Positions 8,124 to 16,900 of a DNA stretch of 42,553 bases are shown here, one piece after another. The position numbers were made by a program, and so were the translations under genes. The notes below the pieces were generated by a model. The model worked only from the letters and a program-made list of their open reading frames with translations, was not told the origin of the DNA and made no database searches. The DNA lies in the IMG/VR virus record IMGVR_UViG_3300032322_001268, positions 1 to 42,553 of that record; one strand, given 5' to 3'. The first letter of the stretch is position 1, and each line of letters begins with the position of its first letter. This DNA is from a virus.

Positions 8124-8633
8124 TCACTCCTCCGGAATCGGCATCGCCTCGTAAGATTTCTTGACCTTGGCGAGCGACGAATCCTTGTTTCTGCGCTCGA
8201 ATTGGCCGGTCGGAGCCTCGTTGAGCTGCTGCTCCTTGACCCGGATCTGATCCCGCGCTCGCTTCTTGTCGATGGAGCGAACCTCCTGCGTGATCTCCTC
8301 CGGACGCTCCATCAGAATCATGCCCTTGCGCATGATCACGTCGTCCTTGTACCCGGCAGGCATCATTTCCGGGTGCCGCTGGGCAGGCACCGGTGCCCAG
8401 CCCGTGCGGCGCAGAGCGACCTGATACGACGGATCCTCCATGCCAAGCACCGTGTGGCGCTTCCATTCATAGGTCCAGCCGTCCGGAATGCTGTGGGGAT
8501 CGACAAAGAAATCGTCCACACCCTCATCCAGATCACCGCCAAGGTGCTTCCTGATCTCCTCGGCCCGCTTCTTGGCCGACTTGAGCGAGGACGTCTTGGT
8601 CTTGGCCTCGGAGTTCACTGAATCGTTTTCCAT
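8124..8633 (-). CDS. Conserved head-module protein (169 aa), function unknown
   Basis: Contains a basic helical N-terminus (KSAKKRAEEIRKHLGG), then IPDGWTYEWKRHTVLG (about 54-69), RTGWAPVPAQRHPEMMPAGY (about 85-104) and GMILMERPEEIT, ending in a Lys-rich helix. The order YEWKR...GWxPVPAxRHPxMMPxGY...LxERP is a recurrent phage protein encoded between scaffold and capsid in podovirus clusters (from memory). GGAG six bases upstream favours ATG 8633; an ATG at 8645 overlaps the scaffold stop but lacks a binding site. Confidence 0.7.
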   Translation of the reverse strand: MENDSVNSEAKTKTSSLKSAKKRAEEIRKHLGGDLDEGVDDFFVDPHSIPDGWTYEWKRHTVLGMEDPSYQVALRRTGWAPVPAQRHPEMMPAGYKDDVIMRKGMILMERPEEITQEVRSIDKKRARDQIRVKEQQLNEAPTGQFERRNKDSSLAKVKKSYEAMPIPEE

Positions 8634-8644
8634 CTCTCTCTCCA

Positions 8645-9562
8645 TCAATATTCGCTGCTGATCCGGCCTTCGCGGATGAGCGCAAGCCGGTTCTTCGCAT
8701 ATTCTTCGGGTGTCTGACCCAAGCTCTTGGCGATCTCTCGCATCTCAGGCGTCAGCGTGACGACGTTTGGCTTGCCGCCGGTGCTGTTCATGCTGCGGCT
8801 CACAGGGGCCGCCGCAGGCGACGACCGGCGCTGCACAGGTTTGGCCGCGCCCGATGTGGCGTCGTCGTCAGAATCGCGCCGGGGTTGGTTCTTGACCTGC
8901 AGGATCTCCTCGACGTAGCCGAAATACTCATCGCTGTCGGCCTCGATCCCGTCGGCAAGGGCCATCTGATGAGCGGCGATCATCTTCTGGTTCAGGCGCG
9001 GGTTCCGCACATATTCGGGGTTTGCCCTGATCCATGAGGCCGACCTCGGCGTGAGGCGTGCGGCAAACGCCTCGACCGCGTCACCGGCTGCAGGCTGCTG
9101 GACCTGCTGGGGGCGCTGCTGCGCCTGCGCCTCCATGGCGGCCTTGCCGTTCTCCAAATCGAGGATCTTGGCGGCCATGTCGGCGATGCGGTCGTTGATC
9201 TCCGCAGCGGCGTCGAAGTCACCGGCAGCCAGCGCCTGACTGTAGGCGGCCTTCATCGTGGCCCGCTCCTGCTTCACGAAGTCGAGCGTGTTGCTGACAA
9301 GCTGGCGCTGATTGTCGGCCACCTCGGAGCGCATGGCGTGCGCCTGCGATGACGCCGCGCGCTCGCGGTTCTCGGCCTCAATGCGAGCCTGACGCTCGAG
9401 GTCGAGTTTCTGCTTGAGCTCCTGAATGCCCTCGCGCGGGGTGATCTCGCGTTTCTTCGTGGGCTTCGGCTCTTCGGCGTCCTTGACGACGATTTCGTCG
9501 GAAGCAGCATCCACCGGATCGTCCTTGATCTCGATCTCAATCGAGTCGTTTTCGTCAGCCAT
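8645..9562 (-). CDS. Capsid scaffolding protein (305 aa)
   Basis: Acidic N-terminus (MADENDSIEIEIKDDPVD), a long coiled-coil from about residue 45 to 150, a Gln-rich hinge (AQAQQRPQQVQQPA), then NPEYVRNPRLNQKMIAAHQMA and EYFGYVEEIL (about 180-215), and a C-terminal basic/Ser-rich end with RRDSDDDAT. Acidic start, coiled coil and a small C-terminal capsid-binding region are the usual plan of phage scaffolds. Position between co-chaperonin and capsid genes agrees. No internal protease motif was seen. Confidence 0.75.
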   Translation of the reverse strand: MADENDSIEIEIKDDPVDAASDEIVVKDAEEPKPTKKREITPREGIQELKQKLDLERQARIEAENRERAASSQAHAMRSEVADNQRQLVSNTLDFVKQERATMKAAYSQALAAGDFDAAAEINDRIADMAAKILDLENGKAAMEAQAQQRPQQVQQPAAGDAVEAFAARLTPRSASWIRANPEYVRNPRLNQKMIAAHQMALADGIEADSDEYFGYVEEILQVKNQPRRDSDDDATSGAAKPVQRRSSPAAAPVSRSMNSTGGKPNVVTLTPEMREIAKSLGQTPEEYAKNRLALIREGRISSEY

Positions 9563-9571
9563 TGGTTTCTC

Positions 9572-9958
9572 CTACCAAATCAGATCGGGGTGAGAGGCGA
9601 GGCACTGAACCCTGACGTCCTCAAGGATCCGGCAGTTCACGCCATTGACGATCAATGAGTAACCATCGGAGGCACGGAACCCGACCCACGATCCAACCTC
9701 AAGCTTGTTGTCGCCGAACCAGTCAGCATCCGCACCGACATTGACGCCGGTCTTCACGATCAGGCCAATCTTGCCCTGATAGATGTCCTCGTCGCGGAAT
9801 TTGGTGGTCAGGATGATCCCGCCCTTGGTCTTCTCCGGGCGCACATAGATCGCACACAGAACCTTGGGGCCGATCAGATTGATTCCCGACAGGTCGCCAA
9901 TCTTGTTGCGGATCTCCGTTGCGGGATCCACCTCGTGCGTCATAGGCATAATCGACAT
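9572..9958 (-). CDS. GroES-like phage co-chaperonin (128 aa)
   Basis: Residues 28-70 read NLIGPKVLCAIYVRPEKTKGG...IYQGKIGLIVKTG, matching the Cpn10 order: beta strand, mobile loop around KTKGGIIL (44-51), then the GxVGxG-type core; residues 87-101 (VGSWVGFRASDGYSL) match the VGDxVxF...GxxV region. GroES is about 97 residues; here about 27 extra N-terminal residues and a longer C-terminus are present. It probably caps host GroEL to fold capsid proteins, as T4 gp31 does. It sits next to the scaffold gene, and GGAGAG precedes ATG 9958. Confidence 0.82.
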   Translation of the reverse strand: MSIMPMTHEVDPATEIRNKIGDLSGINLIGPKVLCAIYVRPEKTKGGIILTTKFRDEDIYQGKIGLIVKTGVNVGADADWFGDNKLEVGSWVGFRASDGYSLIVNGVNCRILEDVRVQCLASHPDLIW

Positions 9959-9970
9959 TTTTCTCTCCAG

Positions 9971-10156
9971 TTACTGCTTGTTGATGTTCGAAATTGCCTG
10001 CTCCAAAAGCTCCAGAGCGGCCTTCAAACCGTCTATTTGCCCCGTCTGCTTCTTGTATTCCGCCATGTCGCTCAAGAAGCCGGAAGCAATGTTGTCACGA
10101 AGTTCTGCGATGCGATCAGCAATGAGCCTTCGCAGCTCTTTCGCCAGTCTTTCCAT
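9971..10156 (-). CDS. 61-aa helical head-module protein
   Basis: A single amphipathic helix protein (MERLAKELRRLIADRIAELRD ... ALELLEQAISNINKQ), with heptad-like leucines, suggesting a coiled-coil oligomer. A very strong purine-rich binding region (GGAGAGATGGAGAGAGA) precedes the ATG. It lies between the basic 431-residue gene and the co-chaperonin gene; stop and next start are separated by 12 bases. Function unknown; small coiled-coil proteins at this position are often virion or assembly factors. Confidence 0.68.
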   Translation of the reverse strand: MERLAKELRRLIADRIAELRDNIASGFLSDMAEYKKQTGQIDGLKAALELLEQAISNINKQ

Positions 10157-10183
10157 TCTCTCTCCATCTCTCCAGTGTCATAT

Positions 10184-10217
10184 GGGGGTGGAATGCTGGA
10201 GAGAACACTCCACCCCC
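10184..10217 (-). other. Intercistronic stem-loop
   Basis: A perfect 9-bp stem (10184-10192 with 10209-10217, five G:C pairs in a row at its base) occupies the 92-base gap before the 61-residue gene. No U-run follows on either strand, so mRNA processing or stability is more likely than termination. Confidence 0.55.
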
Positions 10218-10248
10218 ACGAGCAGACCGGCGCATGACTACCGATCTG

Positions 10249-11544
10249 CTATCCCTTGCGCTTCTGAATCTCCGTCTTTTCCAGACGGCCAAGGCCACCG
10301 CCAGCGCCCGCGTCCATGTCCTTGTACGAACGGTGCACGCGACCACCAGCCTTGCGGCCCATCATGGGCGGAGCGCCCGGCGGAAGGCCCATCGGCATAC
10401 CGCCTGCAGGGGGCATGGGAGGGCCGCCAGCGGGCGGCAGCATGCCGGGGGCACCCATCGCAGCGGCGGGCGGAAGGCCCGGCGGCGGCTTCAGTGGCAT
10501 GGGCGGGAGCGGCATGGGCATGCCCATGGCGTCCGGCTTGGGCGCGGTGTTGATGTTGATGTGGATGTTGGTCTTGCCCTTGCCCTTGACCTTGCCGCCG
10601 TCCTTTCGGGCGGTGCGACCACCGGTCGGACGGGTGCCACCCTCATAGTTGCCCTTGGTCGCGCCGCCGGACTTCTTGCCCATCATGCCCGACATCATGC
10701 CAAGCAGGCCGGGGGGCTTGCCGCGCGCCAGCGCGTATGCGGGCGACAGGAACTGCGCGCCCATGTCGAGCATGTTGCCGCTCTTGCCCTTAAACGGGCT
10801 GTCCATGCCAAAACCGCCACCGCCGCCCTTCTTGGTGCGGCCACCGTCTTTGCGTCCGGCGCGGCCCCTGAGCAGGGAGTGAATCAGCGCGGCTTCCTTC
10901 TTGCCGATCTTCTTGCCAGACCGGTTCGAGGAGGCGATGGACTTGTTGACGGCGTCCTCATTGTAGCCGCCAGCCATGGCGTCGGGCGGCATGTCGTTGG
11001 TTTCGCCACCGGAGGCCCTGCCCATGCGGCCACCGCACGCCTTGCAGGCGCAGCCCTTGCCGTGCGTGGATCCGCCCTTCTTCTTGCCGACCGCCGTGGT
11101 GTGCTCCCACTCCCGCTCCTTCTTGCCCTGAGCCGCTTCGTTGGCGCGGATCTTCTCCAGATCGGCGTTCGACAGGTCAGCCGGGTACATACCGGCATAG
11201 TCGCCCTTGCCAGCGCGATTGACGGTCGGGCCGCCCTCCGCCTTCTTCAGGGCCTTCTTGCTGACCATCGACTTGATCAGCTTCTTGTCCATGGCGACGT
11301 CGTCATGCTTGCCGCGCGGCTTCTTGCCCGCGTGCTTCATGCCCTCGGCCCCTTCGGCCTTCAGGTTCACCTTGCCGCCGCGCTTGAAGGCCCGCTTGGA
11401 GATTGGGGCCGCGCCCGTCTTCTTGCCGGTCTCCATCAGGGGCTCGCGCCAGCCCGATGCATCAATGTCGCCTTTGGCGGGTGCTGCACGCCGCTGCGCC
11501 CGCTCCTTCATGGCCGCGCGGGCCTTCTTTGCCGTATCGCTCAT
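10249..11544 (-). CDS. Basic Gly/Lys-rich virion protein with repeated GG[KR]V motifs (431 aa)
   Basis: Highly basic and low-complexity. The first half is Lys/Ala-rich with FKRGGKV (53-59), KAEGGPTV (101-108), a Cys cluster CACKACGG (165-172) and RASGGET (176-182). Residues 231-320 carry RKDGGRT, KKSGGATK and RKDGGKV; residues 338-396 are Pro/Met/Gly-rich; the end is RKAGGRVHRSYKDMDAGAGG, a C-terminal phrase found in many rhizobial-type phage virion proteins (from memory). It is probably an internal DNA-associated or ejected virion protein. The CxCxxC cluster may bind metal. The AT-poor, repetitive DNA opens long antisense frames that are not genes. Confidence 0.7.
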   Translation of the reverse strand: MSDTAKKARAAMKERAQRRAAPAKGDIDASGWREPLMETGKKTGAAPISKRAFKRGGKVNLKAEGAEGMKHAGKKPRGKHDDVAMDKKLIKSMVSKKALKKAEGGPTVNRAGKGDYAGMYPADLSNADLEKIRANEAAQGKKEREWEHTTAVGKKKGGSTHGKGCACKACGGRMGRASGGETNDMPPDAMAGGYNEDAVNKSIASSNRSGKKIGKKEAALIHSLLRGRAGRKDGGRTKKGGGGGFGMDSPFKGKSGNMLDMGAQFLSPAYALARGKPPGLLGMMSGMMGKKSGGATKGNYEGGTRPTGGRTARKDGGKVKGKGKTNIHININTAPKPDAMGMPMPLPPMPLKPPPGLPPAAAMGAPGMLPPAGGPPMPPAGGMPMGLPPGAPPMMGRKAGGRVHRSYKDMDAGAGGGLGRLEKTEIQKRKG

Positions 11545-11564
11545 CAGAGCCTCCTAGCTAGGTT

Positions 11565-13925
11565 TTACGGGCGTCCCCGTTTATGCTGCCGAGCAATATA
11601 CACGGCTTTCTGGACAGCGTCAGTGCCGGATTTCTGCGACTTGCCACTCGCCAAACCACCGCTGGCGAAACCATATTTCTTTATCCGCTCTTCGCCCGCC
11701 TGAATGCTCTCCAGCATTCTGTCGTCTATGGGCTGGATGCCTTGCCGCAGTTCCGTGTTCCCTCGGAAAGATGCCCTGCCGGTCGGCAATGGCGAGTACG
11801 GGTGAACGAGCAACGGCTCCCCGGCATTTGGCCCTTTTTTCTGAACGTATCGCGGATCCATCAACTGCGACTGCACGAAATCGGGCATCACGTCATGCCG
11901 AGGGGCGAACGGCACCGTGCCAATGTACTCACCCTTTGTCGGGGTGTTATATGTCGCATGCTTGAAGGTTAGATTGGCCGGATCGTAATTGCTGGGGTCG
12001 AGGCGAACGATGTTGCCGCCCATCATGTTCCCGGCCACATGAAGAAGATCAGGATCCGTGACAGCAGCGCGCGTTGCAGAGACGGACGGAAAGCCAGAGT
12101 CGAGGTATTCCTTCTTGTCCATCATTTTAATCAGGCCAGCGCGCACATTTCCGTTCATGTTTTCAAACGCAAATTTTCTGGCCTTCTTTCCGCTCATCAA
12201 GCCCGGCCACTTTGCCATTATCGGAGCGGCATTTTCCTGCGCTTTTCTTTTTTCTTCGGAATTTCCCGTTTTGCTGTTGTAGACGTGTTGCGCTCGCCTC
12301 ACCTTTTCATCGAAGTCTTTTACCGCCTCCGGATCAATGCTCGATGCGTTGACGTGCGATAGCATCGCATCCATCAGATTCTTCGACGAATCGGCGGATT
12401 CAGTTCCCATGGGTGCAAATGCGCCAAACACTGCGCGCCCCTTGTCCGCTTCGCGCAAAATGTTGTTTCTCAGTGTCGTGGCCGCAATCCTGTCGTTGGC
12501 CCAGACTGCATTCGGGTTCGGTTCGCGCTGGTACTTGGTCCCGGCATGCAAATCCACCGGCCACGCCAGCTCCTTCCCATTGATGTGCGTGAGGCGTCCA
12601 AGATTTGAGCGGTCGCCACCAAGGGTAAACAACGTCCCGCCCTTCCCAATCTTGTGGAAGTCTTCCCACCCCATCTTTGTCACGGGCTTTGGTGTGACCC
12701 CCCTCAGTTTCTTGATTTTTGTGCTGACCTGAGACGGCATGATGGGGTGGCTTTTGAAATCCGAATACGAGGTGTCGTCTACATTGTAGGATTCAGCGAC
12801 CCTCTTCGCCGCCTCGTAGTGCTCCGGATTGTTGGGGTCCAGAATCTTAGACATATATTCTTGGAGGCGCTGATCCTCCGAAGTGCCCGGAGATCCGCCG
12901 CGCGCAAACCCTTCCGAGAGACCATGGAAACCAAGCGCCCGCATGGCGTGCGCCACGGGATGGCTGGCAATGTGTCCACCCTTGATGCTGCCGCCGCTCG
13001 CAGCGTGCCGCATGGAATCCATCACGTCCTGATGGGTGGTCTGGTCACCCTCGGCCTGATCCCACACTGCATGGTGCGCAAGGTGCTGGTAGTAGGGCTG
13101 GAGCTCATCCGGCAGCGACAGGTTCATGGCCTTCTGCCGGGCGGTCAGCCGGTCGAGTGCGTCCTGCGCCTTCGGGTTCATCTTTTGCCCGGCGATCATG
13201 TCGCCGACCGTGCTGCTGGGCAGGCCGGTGTGCAGGATCCGCTGCCGGGCGTCGAAGGTTGGCTGATCGCCGCGCCCCATGAGGGAGGCCACAAAGCCCG
13301 CCTTGCTGGTGTCGATGCCGTGCAGGCCCTTGGCGAAGGCACGCCATTCCCGCGCCGGGCTGGCGCTCTCCATAGCCGCAGCGACCAATTGCGAGACCTG
13401 ACCCTCCTTGCCCGGCAGGTTCTCTGCGGCCCAGCGCATGCCATTCTTCTGCAGGTTCGAGAGGCCATAGTGGCCGAAGCGGTAGGCCATGTCGTCGAGG
13501 GTGTCCTCGCGCACCTGCCCCCTCTGGGCGGCGTCAAGGTAGGCCTGACCGGCAGGTGTGTGCAGCCATTCGCCGAACGCGCCTTCGGGGCGGATCATGG
13601 AGCCAGCGTTGGGCACCGACATGCCCTTGGCGCGCAGCTTTTCGGTCGATTGGGCCTGCCGCTGGATGCTGGAGAGCGTGATCGTGTAGGCCTTGATCAG
13701 GTCGCGGGCCGTCAGGCCCTGATCTCTGGCCTTCTTGGCCGTTTCGTCCATGAACTGACCGAAATCCTGCACGTGAGACGGGATTTCTTTGATGTCCCCA
13801 AGCTCCTTGACGACATGAGACAGGGGCCGCCACTTCCAATCGGCCAGTTTCTCGCTCTTGGGGTCGCGGTAACGCTGAAGCTTCGAGATTCTGAGCGCCT
13901 GAGCGGCTTGATCGTCCTTGTTCAT
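11565..13925 (-). CDS. Large virion-module protein (786 aa), unknown function
   Basis: No enzyme was recognised. Residues about 1-200 are helical. Residues about 200-300 contain KAGFVASLMGRGDQPTFDARQ and later DELQPYYQHLAHHAVWDQ, a block I associate with large proteins encoded near phage portals. Residues about 470-630 are more AT-rich in DNA and include GTESADSSKNLMDAMLSH and KKARKFAFENMNGNVRAG. The C-terminus has SGGLASGKSQ, echoing the GG motif of its neighbours, and a basic end. The start overlaps the stop of the 1104-residue gene by four bases (ATGA), implying coupled translation. A protein ejected with the DNA is plausible. Confidence 0.65.
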   Translation of the reverse strand: MNKDDQAAQALRISKLQRYRDPKSEKLADWKWRPLSHVVKELGDIKEIPSHVQDFGQFMDETAKKARDQGLTARDLIKAYTITLSSIQRQAQSTEKLRAKGMSVPNAGSMIRPEGAFGEWLHTPAGQAYLDAAQRGQVREDTLDDMAYRFGHYGLSNLQKNGMRWAAENLPGKEGQVSQLVAAAMESASPAREWRAFAKGLHGIDTSKAGFVASLMGRGDQPTFDARQRILHTGLPSSTVGDMIAGQKMNPKAQDALDRLTARQKAMNLSLPDELQPYYQHLAHHAVWDQAEGDQTTHQDVMDSMRHAASGGSIKGGHIASHPVAHAMRALGFHGLSEGFARGGSPGTSEDQRLQEYMSKILDPNNPEHYEAAKRVAESYNVDDTSYSDFKSHPIMPSQVSTKIKKLRGVTPKPVTKMGWEDFHKIGKGGTLFTLGGDRSNLGRLTHINGKELAWPVDLHAGTKYQREPNPNAVWANDRIAATTLRNNILREADKGRAVFGAFAPMGTESADSSKNLMDAMLSHVNASSIDPEAVKDFDEKVRRAQHVYNSKTGNSEEKRKAQENAAPIMAKWPGLMSGKKARKFAFENMNGNVRAGLIKMMDKKEYLDSGFPSVSATRAAVTDPDLLHVAGNMMGGNIVRLDPSNYDPANLTFKHATYNTPTKGEYIGTVPFAPRHDVMPDFVQSQLMDPRYVQKKGPNAGEPLLVHPYSPLPTGRASFRGNTELRQGIQPIDDRMLESIQAGEERIKKYGFASGGLASGKSQKSGTDAVQKAVYIARQHKRGRP

Positions 13926-16900
13926 GACCGGGATCCCGTTTTTTTCGCCGCCATCAGGGCTTTTTTAGCCAATTTTACCGGATTTTCGTACTGTGGGGCG
14001 ACCAGCCCGCCCGCTTTTTTCACGACAACGTGACGATACACCGGATGCTCCTTGCCGCGAACAAGAATTGAGCCTGCCTGCGGGCCCAGCTCCACGTTTC
14101 CGGTCGTTGTCGGGCGCAGGCGGGGCTCCGTGGGGGAGTTTTCGTACCGCGCGAGGTCCACACCCCTCGGGAAGTGCGCGTTCAGGGCGTAGTGGTGCTT
14201 GCCGCGATGTTCGACAGACACGATTGTGTCCGTGCTTGCGTGCTCCTCCGGGGCGTTCAGCCATTTCCAACCCGCCTTCTGCTTGAACAGGTTGGCCCTC
14301 GCCATCGCGGTGCCGCGCCCGGTGCTGCCGGTCTGCTCGACGGCATCCGCCGACGCTTTGAAGAACGGTTTCCCGCCCGGCTGAACGCCGATTGTGGCCG
14401 CCGCAGCCTTGTGGCCGGTGATGTCGCGCTTGTCAGGCATGGCCAGATATTGGCCGCCGGGGGGTCGGGCTTCCTCGGGGAACATGCGCTGGGGCTTCGG
14501 GAAGACCGACATAGAGTTTCGGATGCTCGCGCCCACCACGCCCTCTGGATCGACGCCGAAATTCTTGTAGATTGCCTCCATCTGGGCGCGCTCTTCAGGC
14601 TTGATGAACTCAGCGCCATCATGGTGCACCCAGACGGGCAGGACGCCCAACTTCTGAGGGGAGAAAAAGGTGTCATCCGTGCTGGCGTTGCGATTGCGCT
14701 CGCCATTGGGACCATAGTTTAGCAGGCTGTTCTGCCCGCGAGTTTCGGAGCCCATCGCGATCCGGGCCAACGGGCTGTACATGGCCGCATGGGACCGCCA
14801 AGCATTCTCTTCGCCGTCTCCGCGAAAGCCAACGCCTTCCTTGACGTGCCCATAGTAATCATGGACGGCCCGGAACAGGTCGTTGAACGTGACGGGCTTG
14901 CCGTTCCAGCGTTCTCCGCTATCGCCCAGCAAGGGGTTGTTTTCGTGTTCCTCTGGCTGTTGCCCGGTGCCGAAACCAGCGTCGGTCGGGTAGACATACA
15001 TATGGTTGTTCTTGTTCACGTCCTCAGACATCAGGCGCGGCTGGCTGCGGTACGGATCTTTGGTGGGGTCGGGGTAGAACTCCGCCTTCAGCCCGGCGGC
15101 CTTGGCCGCTTGATACTGGGCCAGCGTTTCCTGCTTAAGCGCCTCGTAGGATGCCTTCACCAATGGATGGCTTGGGTCATGCTCCATGTTTTCGTAGGCA
15201 TGGGCGATCCGGGTGGCGCGCTCGGGGTCAACTCGCTGGTAAGAGGTGGGCGGGTTATAGTCGATGCCCGCCGCTCGGGCGTAATCACGGGCCGCCTGCC
15301 GAATGACTGGGTTGTGCGCGGCAACAATCGACATCCCGAGCTTGGGAATCTTGATGTTGGTCGGCAACCCGGTCAGGTCTACTTCGCCGTGTGGCGGAAG
15401 CGATGCAGGAAGAACGCCCTCGCCTCCTCGTATTCCTCCTGCGAGGGGAAATCCTCCCGCTTGGGCGACATCGCCAAGACGTGCGGCGGGAGCTTCATTT
15501 TTTTGTTCATCTACGGTGCCTCCTTCGGCCTTGGCTAGATGCTTCTTCGTCAGGTTATAAGCGCCGGAGTTGCCGATTGCGCTCTTGATGTGCGTGCCCT
15601 GATTCGTAAGCTTGACGACGAGCCTTCCCTCGCCGCTTGCTGGCACCCATGCATCGTGCCCCTTTCTGCGCAGCGTGTCAAACCAATCGCTCTGCGCTTT
15701 CTTATAATTATCGGTCCGCACAAAATCTGGAAGCTCGCCGGTGTAGGGGTTCTCGATGCGCACATAGGCGGGGATCACGCGCGAGGCGGTGTTCGTTTTT
15801 TCATATGTCCAGCCCGGCCCCTGCCTATACCCCTGACTGTCGTTCTGCTCCGCGTAATCGCTGGCTTCTTTGGGGTCATCTGTCAGCCACGTGCCGTGGC
15901 GGCTCTCCTGAAACGCGGTGAAGTCTTTGTCCTTCGACGTGCCGGTGTAGTAGCGGCGGCGCAGGCTCTGGTGGGTGGGCCCGAAGAACTGATCGAGGCC
16001 GCCCTCGACCTCGCCACCCGCAGATTTTACCGCCTTGGCAAAGCCGCGACCCGCCGTAGTCAAATCCGTGCTGTGCTTCACATCAAAATCCTGACGCGCC
16101 CTCTTCAGAAGGCCCGTGGCAACTTTTGATCTGCGGAACGGCTCTGCTACATAGACGTTTTGGATCGTGGCGTTCTTTGATCTTGGTCCTTCGGTCTGGA
16201 TCTGGAGAGCGCCGATTGGATTTCCATTTTCGTCGTGATGGAGATAGCGAATGGATTTTCTGTTGTTCATCGAAAAGCCAGACACACCGGCTTTGTACAT
16301 GCCGTCATCAAAAAGCATCTTCTCGTCACCGACCATCCGGGACTTGCCTATGGGCTGCAGCAAATCATTTTCACTTGCATATGCCGCGCCTTGCGGTGTC
16401 GGATCCTGATCGTCCACCTCGCCGCCGTCAGCGTACCCAACGCCGGGCCCTTTGCCGAAGGGCGATTCAAGCTGTCCGGCGTCAAACGCAATGTAGCTGT
16501 CAGTAGCTTCCGGAAAGTGCTTCTTAAATTCGTCGTCGGTCATCTTGCTCAATTGACCGCGCATAATGTACCCCGGACGCTTGACATCTTCCATGCGCGC
16601 CTTTGCTTCGTCGGTCGGCATTTCATATCTGTTCAGGTACACAACTCCGTCGTAGCCGTGCTTTCTGATCATGTCATGGACCTCTTGCACGGCCTGCTTC
16701 TGATACCTCAAAGACGTCCCGTGATGCGCCACGGAATCGCCGGTAGGCCCAGATCCGCTTTCAAGATTGGCAAGACGCTCTTCTACCTGCGGATTGTATT
16801 TTTCGAGGCCTTTTTCAACAAGCTGTTTGTAGACCATGCTGGGATCCCATGTCCCGTGTTTGTCATGCAAGCGAAGAGGGTTTTGCATTTTTGCATCAAA

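Noticed and set aside
10234-11703. Long plus-strand open frames opposite the basic 431-aa gene
   Set aside because: Low-complexity, Arg/Ala-rich translation mirroring the Gly/Lys-rich minus-strand gene; no start signal.
12654-14033. 459-codon plus-strand frame opposite the 786-aa gene
   Set aside because: Antisense of a gene with coupled ATGA overlap; no motifs and no promoter.
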